This document shows, in pieces, positions 25,054 through 32,038 of a DNA stretch of 64,000 nt. The stretch covers positions 1,922,001 to 1,986,000 of the forward strand of contig CAVWLA010000003.1 in NCBI GenBank assembly GCA_963755825.1. Reading direction: 5' to 3'. Made by a program: the position numbers and the translations under genes. The stretch is from DATBQN01 sp963755825. GTDB taxonomy: Bacteria > Acidobacteriota > Thermoanaerobaculia > Multivoradales > UBA5704. Under the pieces are notes generated by a model. That model made no database searches, was not told the DNA's origin, and saw only the letters and a list, made by a program, of their open reading frames with translations. Positions within the stretch are counted from its first letter, which is position 1, and every line of letters starts with the position of its first letter.

Positions 25054-27069
25054 ATGGCCCAAGTTGCAGAACTTCCTCCCGCTGGGTCGGTCCGCGGCCG
25101 GCGGGCACTTCTCGTCGTGCTGGGGATCGCGCTCGTGCTGCGCTTGGCGCACTGGGCGGCGGTGCGCGGGATGCCGTTCGTCGGGCAGCTGGTCATGGAC
25201 AGCCAGGAGTACGACCGCTGGGCGCGGGCGATCGCGGCCGGCGACTGGCGGGGCTCCGGCGTGTTCTTCCAGGCGCCGCTCTACCCGTACCTCGTGGCGT
25301 TGATCTACAAGCTCGGCGGCGGGCGGATCGACGCGGTCTATCTCGTCCAGATCGCTCTCTCGGTCGCCGGCATCTATGCGCTCTACCGCGCCGCGCGGCT
25401 CACGGTCGGCGAGCGCGCCGGGATCGCCGCGGCGGGGCTCGCCGCGATCTACGGGCCGTTCCTCTTCTACGACGTGCAGCTCCTCAAGGAATCGCCGGCG
25501 ACCGCCGTCGTCTGCTTCCTGCTGTGGACGATCGCGGCGGCGCGGAGCGGCGGGGGGCGCGTCGCCGAGGAAACCCCCGCCCAGATCCTTCGCTCCGCTC
25601 AGGATGACGGAGGGGGAGGGATTCGCTCGGCGCGGGTTGGCAGCGCGAGCGGGATTCGCTTCGCTCGGGATGACGGAGCGGGAGAGCTCGGCGGGCGCCG
25701 CGGGCTGTGGCTGCTGGCAGGGGTGCTCACCGGTGTCCTGGCGCTGCTGCGCGAGAACGCGCTCCTCGTCGCTCCGCTTCTGCTGCCGCTCGCCTGGCGG
25801 CGGGTGGCGGAGGCGTCGCGACGACAGCGGCTCCGCTCGGCGGCATGGCGGTCGGCGGCGTTCGTGCTCGGAGTCGCTCTCGCGCTGGCGCCGGTCGCCC
25901 TCCGCAACGGGATCGTCGGCGGCTCGTTCCTGCCGACGACCTTCCAGGGCGGCGTCAACTTCTTCATCGGCAACAACGCGGCGGCGGACGGCGCGTATCA
26001 CCCGATCGTCCCCGGCAAGCAGATCCCAGCCCTCGAGCGGCGGGAGCCGATCCGCGTCGCCGAGGAGGCGCTGGGCAGGCGGCTCTCCGCTTCTGAGGTC
26101 TCGGGCTACTGGCTCGGCCGCGCGCTCGGCTGGGCGCGGGCGCATCCGGGCGCGTTCGTCGGCCTCCAGGCGCGGAAGCTCGGCATGTACTTCCGCTGGT
26201 ACGAGTGGCCGGACGCCGTCGACTACTACTGGATCGCCTCGCTGTCGCCCGTCTTCCGGCTGCCGCTCTTGGAGTACGGCGGCGCCCTCCTCCTCGCTGC
26301 GGCGGGCGCGCTCCTCGCCCTCGCCCGGCGGCGCCGCGGCGAGGCGACCGCCGGCGGGGATCTGGCGCCGGCGCTCGTCTTCCTCGCCGCCTGGGTCGCC
26401 TCGACGATCGTCTTCTTCCTCTTCTCGCGCTACCGACTGCCGGCGGTGCCGGCGCTGCTGGTCCTCGGCGGGCTGCCGATCGCGGCGCTGGCGGAGAGCT
26501 GGCGCGGCCGGCGGGCCGGCGGCAAGAGCAGCCGGCTGGCGACGGCCGGCTGGGCGAGCGTGTGCCTGGTCGCCCTGATGCTTCCGATCCTCGCCGGCTA
26601 CGGGCCGCGGCTCGATCTCGTCGACTACAACCTGGCGCGCCTGGCGGAGGAGCGCGGCGACGCCGACGAGGCGGCGGCGGAGTACCGCGCGGCGCTCGAT
26701 GCCGATCCCGGCAACTTCCTCGCCTACCTGAACCTGGGCGATCTCGCCGCCCGCCGCGGCGACTTCGCGGCGGCGCTGCCGCTCTTCGCGCAGGCGGCGC
26801 GGCGCGAGCCGCGCTCCGACGACGCGGAGAGCAACCTCGGCGGCGCGCTGCTGGCGCTGGGCCGGCCGGCGGAGGCCGCGGCGCACCTCGACCGCGCGCT
26901 GGCGCTCAATCCGGAGAACCTCTCCGCCCTCCACAATCGCGCCCTGCTGGCGCTCGCCGAGGGCGATGTCGCGACCGCGCGGGCGATGAACGAGCGCGAG
27001 CTGCGGAGCGCCCCGGCGAACCCGGCGGCGCGGCGGCTCGCCGCGCGGCTCGCCGCACAGCCGGGCTGA
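25054..27069 (+). CDS. GT-C (PMT/ArnT-like) membrane glycosyltransferase with C-terminal TPRs
   Basis: 671 aa. Multi-spanning N-terminal part (about residues 15-490) with the first-loop motif LVMDSQEYDRWARAIAAGDW and later SRYRLPAVPALLVL, both common in dolichyl-phosphate-sugar-dependent GT-C proteins. From about residue 525 to the end are tetratricopeptide repeats (LAEERGDADEAAAEYRAALDADPGNFLAYLNLG and two or three more). An in-frame insertion of dispersed-repeat sequence sits in a cytoplasmic loop near residue 180. Possible protein O-glycosylation or lipid-linked sugar transfer; acceptor unknown. Confidence 0.78.
   Translation: MAQVAELPPAGSVRGRRALLVVLGIALVLRLAHWAAVRGMPFVGQLVMDSQEYDRWARAIAAGDWRGSGVFFQAPLYPYLVALIYKLGGGRIDAVYLVQIALSVAGIYALYRAARLTVGERAGIAAAGLAAIYGPFLFYDVQLLKESPATAVVCFLLWTIAAARSGGGRVAEETPAQILRSAQDDGGGGIRSARVGSASGIRFARDDGAGELGGRRGLWLLAGVLTGVLALLRENALLVAPLLLPLAWRRVAEASRRQRLRSAAWRSAAFVLGVALALAPVALRNGIVGGSFLPTTFQGGVNFFIGNNAAADGAYHPIVPGKQIPALERREPIRVAEEALGRRLSASEVSGYWLGRALGWARAHPGAFVGLQARKLGMYFRWYEWPDAVDYYWIASLSPVFRLPLLEYGGALLLAAAGALLALARRRRGEATAGGDLAPALVFLAAWVASTIVFFLFSRYRLPAVPALLVLGGLPIAALAESWRGRRAGGKSSRLATAGWASVCLVALMLPILAGYGPRLDLVDYNLARLAEERGDADEAAAEYRAALDADPGNFLAYLNLGDLAARRGDFAAALPLFAQAARREPRSDDAESNLGGALLALGRPAEAAAHLDRALALNPENLSALHNRALLALAEGDVATARAMNERELRSAPANPAARRLAARLAAQPG
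25583..25678 (+). repeat. in-frame dispersed repeat inside the GT-C/TPR gene
   Basis: Two related segments, ATCCTTCGCTCCGCTCAGG... and ATTCGCTTCGCTCGGG..., each followed by ATGACGGA, lie about 65 nt apart with a degenerate third piece between. The encoded peptide (ILRSAQDD, then IRFARDD) is unlike the rest of the membrane protein. This type of short repeat is commonly scattered in environmental genomes; here it has inserted without breaking the frame. Confidence 0.6.
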
Positions 27070-27094
27070 CGGCGCGCCCTGGCTTCACGTCGCC

Positions 27095-30000
27095 TCAGGC
27101 GCCGGGCGCCGCCGCGTGCTCTTTCGCCGGCCTCTTCTCGGGCGCCGCGAGCGGCGAGAAGGCCGGCGCCGGGAGCTGCCAGAAGAACGGCTCGCGATGG
27201 CGCGGGTGATTGCCGATCTCGTCGAGCGTCTTGCCGTCGTAGAGGCGGCCGTTCGCCATCACCTGATCGATCGCCTCGGTGTTGTGGATGTCGTCGAGCG
27301 GGTTCTTGTCGAGCACCACGAGGTCGGCGAGCTTGCCCGGCTCGAGCGAGCCCAAGTCCTTGTCGAGCCCGAGGTACTGCGCGCCGGCGAGGGTCGCCGC
27401 ATGGAGGACCTCCATCGGCGTCATGCCGCCCTGCGCCATCATCCACATCTCCCAGTGCGCGCCCAGGCCCTCGCGCTGGCCGTGGGCGCCGAGCTGCACG
27501 TGGACGCCCTGGTGCATCAGCTCGGTCGCCGCCTTGGCGTTCTGGATGTGGTTCCACTCGTCGTCGGGGGCGCTGAGCGAGCGGCGAGCGCGCGGGTCGA
27601 CCACCGTGCGCGGCACGAAGGACATCAACCGCGAGTCCTCCCAGACGTGGGTCTTGGCGTACCAGTACTCCTCGCCGAAGAGACCTCCGTAGCCGACGAT
27701 CAGGGTCGGCGTGTAGCCGACCTTGGTGCCGCGCCAGAGCTGGCGGACGTCGTCGTAGATTCTCGCCACCGGCACCGAGTGCTCGACGCCCGTATGGCCG
27801 TCGACCACCATCGTCATGTTGTGCTCGAAGAGCGAGCCGCCCTCGGGCACCACCATCATGTGCAGCTCGCGCGCCGCGGCGATGATCTGCTGCCGCTGCT
27901 CGCGCCGCGGCTGGTTGTAGCTCTTCACCGAGAACGCCCCCACCGCCTGCATCCGCCGCAGGTGGCCGCGCGCGTCGTCGAGGCTGTCGATCGCCGCGGT
28001 GGTGGGAGCGATGGCGCCGTAGATGATGGTGCCGGTCGAGAAGATGCGCGGCGCGGTGATGAGGCCCGCCTTGCCGAGCTCGCTGGCGGCGAACACCGTG
28101 TCGGTGTCGTTCGAGGGGTCGTGGAGCGTGGTGACGCCGAAGGCGAGCGTCGCGTAGTCGACCCAGCTCTGCTGCGGGATGATGCCGTCGTTGCCGAACT
28201 GGCCGTGCCAGTGGACGTCGATGATGCCGGGGATGATGGTCTTCCCCGCCGCGTCGACGACGAGGGCGCCAGCCGGCACCGGCGTCGTCGCGCGCGGCCC
28301 CACCGCCTGGATGCGGTTGCCGGCGACGACCACGGTGCCGTCGGCGATCGCCTCGTCGCCGCCCGCCGCGCCCTGCCGCGGCGCCATGGTGAGGATGCGG
28401 GCGCCGACGAAGGCGACGCTCCCCTCCGGCCGGTCGCTGGTGGCGTCGAAGGAGAGATCGAGGCCGGCGGAGGGCGGCGGCGGCAGCACGGCCGGGGCGC
28501 CGGCGAGGAAGGCGAAGGCGTCGGAGAGCTCGCGGGTGTAGAGCTCGGGGCCGAGCGACCAGTGGAGCGCCCGCGAGTCGCCCGACCAGCGCAGCGATTC
28601 GCCGGCGTCGCGCGACACCTTGGCGATCGGGATCGAGGTCGCCTTCGGCCCCAGGTCGACCGGCCTGCCGGTCGAGACGAAGGGAGCGACGTAGGCGTTG
28701 AAGCGCTCGTTCCAAGCGACCCAGCGGCCGTCCGGCGAGACCCGGAAGTCGGTCGCCCAATCGCTCGTCAGCTCGGTCCGCTCGTCGCCGCCATCGAGGC
28801 CGATCGAGATCAGCTTGCGGTGGTCGGCGTCGTCGACGGTGAGCAGGTAGACGCGGTCGGCGGCGGCGCCGAAGTACGGCGACTGGCCGTGGTCGGCGAC
28901 GGCGGTCGCCGGGCCGCCGGCGGCCGGCACGCGGTAGATCCCCGGCCTGCCGGACCACGCCGCCGCCGTCAGATTGCCGGCGGCGACCTTGCGGAAGACC
29001 ACCTGCTTGCCGTCCGGCGTGAACACCGGCTCGACGTAGTGGCCGGGCTGGATGGTCACCGTGCGGCCCTCGCCGCCCGCCGCCGGCGCGATCCGCACGC
29101 TGCCGAGCGTGCGGTCGTTCCAGCTGACGTAGACGATCGAGCGGCCGTCGCGCGAGAAGGAGGGGAAGCTCTCGAAGTCGTCCGCCTGCCGCGTCAGGCG
29201 GTGCGGCAGGCCGTTCGGCAGCGCCTTGACGTAGAGGTGGCCGAGCGCCTGGTAGACGGCGCGATCTCCCGCCGGCGAGACCTCGACCCAGCGCAGCATC
29301 TTGACGTGGAAGCTCTGCGGGGCGACGTCGACCGGGAAGCGCACCGCCTCGGTCACCCGCCGGGTCGAGGCGACGTGGAAGGGGATGTCGGCGACCTTCC
29401 GCGTCGCCACGTCGATGCGGCGGATCTTGCCGCCGGCCCAGAAGACGATCGAGCGCGAGTCGGGCGTCCACGCCATCGACGGATAGAGGCCGTGGATCGA
29501 CCAGGTCTCTTGCATGTCGCGGTCGAGCCCGTCGTAGATCGGCCAGCTCTCGCCGGAGGCGATGTCGAGCAGGTGGAGGACGCTGCGGCCGCGGACGCGG
29601 CGGACGAAGGCGAGGAGCTTGCCGTCGTGCGACGGCGTCGGGCGGACGGCGCCGCCCGGGCCGGTGACCAGGCCGTCGGTCTTGCCGGTCTGGCGGTCGA
29701 GCCGCTCGATGTCGAAGATCTCGCCGTTGGAGTCGCGGTTGTACTCGAAGGTCGCGCCGGCGGTGACGTCCTGGCTGTAGTAGAGGTAGCGGCCGTCGGG
29801 CGAGAAGGCCGGCTCGTTGGTGTCCTTCTCCTCGTTGGGGCGCTTGGTCATCTGCAGGCCGTCGCCGCCGGAGCGGTGGTAGAGCCAGATCTCGCCGGCG
29901 CCGAGCGAGCGCTCGGAGGTGAAGTGCTTGCGCGCCGCGATGAGCTGGCCGTCCGGCGTCCACACCGGGCCGTTGAGGAGGCGGAAGCTCTCCTTGGTCA

Positions 30001-30559
30001 CCTGGTGCGCCTTGCTGCCGTCGCGCTCCATGACCCAGATGTTGTCGCCGCCGCCCTGGTCGCTGGTGTAGGCGATCTGGCGGCCGTCCGGGCTGTAGCG
30101 CGGCTGCATCTGCCAGGCGACGTCGTGGGTGAGCGCGCGCGCCTCGCCGCCGGCGATGGGGATGGTGTAGAGATCGCCCAGCAGGTCGAAGACGATCTGA
30201 TCGCCCTGCGGCGAGACGTCGAGGGAGAGCCAGGTCCCCTCGCGGACGTCGATCGGCACCTCGTGCGACGGGCCGGGAGGCGCGTTGACATCCCACGCCG
30301 CCGGCTTGCTCTCCGCCAGGTGGTCGGCCTTGGCGTCGGGCTTGGCGTCCGCCTTGGTGTCGGATTTCAAATCGGCGGCCGGAGGCGCTGGCGGAGGCCC
30401 GGCCGGACGGTGCTCCGGCTCGTCGGCGTCGGGCGTCGGCGCGACGACCGGGGCGGAGCCGGAGTCGGGCGGCTGCGGGCGGCGCGCGGCGACCTCGCCG
30501 GCGAGCGCCAGGCCGAGGGCGAGGACGACCCCGAAGGGCAGGACGGAGAGCTTCTTCAT
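27095..30559 (-). CDS. secreted TolB-propeller / amidohydrolase fusion protein
   Basis: 1154 aa. Signal peptide at residues 1-25; Pro/Asp/Lys-rich linker to about 90. TolB/WD40-like beta-propeller repeats (many SPDGR-type blades such as QPRYSPDGRQIAYTSD and PAFSPDGRYLYYSQD) occupy about 110-720. An amidohydrolase domain with metal motif IIDVHWHGQFG, a possible carbamylated Lys in FSVKSYNQ and His pairs in DGHTGVEHS fills about 730-1110. The last metal position reads LGAHGQ, where many family members have G-T/S-D, so one ligand may differ. Fusions like this are known as large periplasmic amidohydrolases; substrates are unknown. Its stop lies 25 nt from the end of the convergent GT-C gene. Confidence 0.85.
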   Translation of the reverse strand: MKKLSVLPFGVVLALGLALAGEVAARRPQPPDSGSAPVVAPTPDADEPEHRPAGPPPAPPAADLKSDTKADAKPDAKADHLAESKPAAWDVNAPPGPSHEVPIDVREGTWLSLDVSPQGDQIVFDLLGDLYTIPIAGGEARALTHDVAWQMQPRYSPDGRQIAYTSDQGGGDNIWVMERDGSKAHQVTKESFRLLNGPVWTPDGQLIAARKHFTSERSLGAGEIWLYHRSGGDGLQMTKRPNEEKDTNEPAFSPDGRYLYYSQDVTAGATFEYNRDSNGEIFDIERLDRQTGKTDGLVTGPGGAVRPTPSHDGKLLAFVRRVRGRSVLHLLDIASGESWPIYDGLDRDMQETWSIHGLYPSMAWTPDSRSIVFWAGGKIRRIDVATRKVADIPFHVASTRRVTEAVRFPVDVAPQSFHVKMLRWVEVSPAGDRAVYQALGHLYVKALPNGLPHRLTRQADDFESFPSFSRDGRSIVYVSWNDRTLGSVRIAPAAGGEGRTVTIQPGHYVEPVFTPDGKQVVFRKVAAGNLTAAAWSGRPGIYRVPAAGGPATAVADHGQSPYFGAAADRVYLLTVDDADHRKLISIGLDGGDERTELTSDWATDFRVSPDGRWVAWNERFNAYVAPFVSTGRPVDLGPKATSIPIAKVSRDAGESLRWSGDSRALHWSLGPELYTRELSDAFAFLAGAPAVLPPPPSAGLDLSFDATSDRPEGSVAFVGARILTMAPRQGAAGGDEAIADGTVVVAGNRIQAVGPRATTPVPAGALVVDAAGKTIIPGIIDVHWHGQFGNDGIIPQQSWVDYATLAFGVTTLHDPSNDTDTVFAASELGKAGLITAPRIFSTGTIIYGAIAPTTAAIDSLDDARGHLRRMQAVGAFSVKSYNQPRREQRQQIIAAARELHMMVVPEGGSLFEHNMTMVVDGHTGVEHSVPVARIYDDVRQLWRGTKVGYTPTLIVGYGGLFGEEYWYAKTHVWEDSRLMSFVPRTVVDPRARRSLSAPDDEWNHIQNAKAATELMHQGVHVQLGAHGQREGLGAHWEMWMMAQGGMTPMEVLHAATLAGAQYLGLDKDLGSLEPGKLADLVVLDKNPLDDIHNTEAIDQVMANGRLYDGKTLDEIGNHPRHREPFFWQLPAPAFSPLAAPEKRPAKEHAAAPGA

Positions 30560-30705
30560 GGCGGTGCCTCGCTCGGCTCGCGAGCCCTCGCGGACGATGA
30601 CTCGCCGGTCTGTCACGGGAACTTTCGACACGCGACACTAGAGACGGCGGCGGGGCCTGTCAACCGCCGCGGGCCGAGCCGCCGGCGGTGCGGGCGAGGG
30701 CGGGA

Positions 30706-31980
30706 TCAGACCCGCAGCAGGCTGTCGAGCTCGTCCGGCCGCGCCGAGCGCATGCGCGCCTCCTCGAGGTCGACGGTGCCGCTCTTCACCAGGCCGGCGA
30801 GCGACTCCTCGAAGGAGATCATCCCCTGGCTCTTGCCGAGGGTGATCTCGTTGTAGAGCTTCTGCAGGGTCTGGCTGCGGATGTGGTGGCGCACCGGGTA
30901 GGTCGCCATCAGCAGCTCGATCGCCGGCACCCGGCCGCCGCCGTCGGCGCGCGGCAGGAGCTGCTGGAAGACGATGGCATGGAGGGCGAGGGCGAGCTGC
31001 TGGCGGATCTGCGCCTGCTGGCCGGCGGGGAAGACGTCGACGATACGGTGGATCGCCTGCACGACGTCGCTGGTGTGGAGGGTGGAGAGGATGAGGTGGC
31101 CGGTCTCGGCGGCGGTGAGCGCCGTCGCCACGGTCTCCAGGTCGCGCATCTCGCCGACCAGGATGACGTCGGGGTCCTGGCGCAGCGAGGCTCGGAGGGC
31201 GGCGGCGAAGGACGGCGCGTCGAGACCGATCTCGATCTGCTCGACGATCGAGCGCTGGTTGCCGTGCTCGTACTCGACCGGGTCCTCGATGGTGAGGATG
31301 TGGGCGGCGCGCGTTCGGTTGATCTCGCCGAGGAGCGCGGCGAGCGTCGACGACTTCCCCGAGCCGGTGGGGCCGCAGACGAGCACCAGGCCGCGGTTGA
31401 TCTGCACCAGCTTGGCGAGCGCCGGCGGCAGGTTGAGGCGCGCGAGCGTCGGGATCTCGCGCGGCAGGGCGCGCGCGGCGACGGCGAGGCGGCCGCGCTG
31501 GCGGTGGAGGTTGACGCGGAAGCGGTAGCCGCCCGAGCCCCGCTCGCCGGCCGAGATGCCGGCGCTCCCCTCGAGCCGCAGCGAGAAGTCGGCCGAGCCC
31601 TCCTCGCCGAGCTGGCGGCGGGCGCGCGCGGCGACCAGGTAGGGCGCGAACATCCGCCGGATCTCCTCCTCGGCGAGCGGCGGATGGGGGGTGGCGCCGA
31701 GCCGGCCGTCGATGCGGAAGATCGGCGGCAGGTCGGTGATCAGCACGAGATCCGAGGCGCCGCGCCGCGCCATCTCGGCGAGCAGCCGCGGCAGCGGCTC
31801 GCCGTCGTCGACGACGGTGACGGTGCGGCTCGCGGAGCTGTCGTCGATCAGCCCGCCGGCCTGCGGATCGGCGAGGCGAGAGGAGAAGGGATCGGCCTCC
31901 GGCGCGCCGGCGGCGGCGGGGTCGCTGTTGAGCTGGTCGACGAGGCGGCCGAGCTCGGGATCGCGGAGGAAGTCGCCCAC
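30706..31980 (-). CDS. pilT: PilT/PilU-family retraction ATPase
   Basis: 424 aa. About 60 residues of acidic extension precede the PilT core. Walker A GPTGSGKSS at 203-211, aspartate box TIEDPVEYEHGNQRSIVEQIEIG, Walker B DVILVGEMRD, His box ETGHLILSTLHTSD. C-terminal MISFEESLAGLVKSG corresponds to the AIRNLIRE-type region of PilT-like ATPases. It powers type IV pilus retraction. PilT versus PilU cannot be decided from one copy. The GTG start has no ribosome site; TAGAAT lies exactly six bases upstream, so the mRNA would begin at the G of GTG. It stands apart from the other pilus genes. Confidence 0.9.
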   Translation of the reverse strand: MGDFLRDPELGRLVDQLNSDPAAAGAPEADPFSSRLADPQAGGLIDDSSASRTVTVVDDGEPLPRLLAEMARRGASDLVLITDLPPIFRIDGRLGATPHPPLAEEEIRRMFAPYLVAARARRQLGEEGSADFSLRLEGSAGISAGERGSGGYRFRVNLHRQRGRLAVAARALPREIPTLARLNLPPALAKLVQINRGLVLVCGPTGSGKSSTLAALLGEINRTRAAHILTIEDPVEYEHGNQRSIVEQIEIGLDAPSFAAALRASLRQDPDVILVGEMRDLETVATALTAAETGHLILSTLHTSDVVQAIHRIVDVFPAGQQAQIRQQLALALHAIVFQQLLPRADGGGRVPAIELLMATYPVRHHIRSQTLQKLYNEITLGKSQGMISFEESLAGLVKSGTVDLEEARMRSARPDELDSLLRV

Positions 31981-31986
31981 CGGAGG

Positions 31987-31992
31987 ATTCTA
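31987..31992 (-). promoter_or_regulatory. candidate -10 box of leaderless pilT
   Basis: TAGAAT six bases before GTG. Six to seven bases is the normal -10 to transcription-start distance, so the predicted first base is the start codon. Confidence 0.5.
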
Positions 31993-32038
31993 CGGAGGAA
32001 GGGGACGCCGCGGCGTCTCTGGCCGGCGGGGTCTCCTA

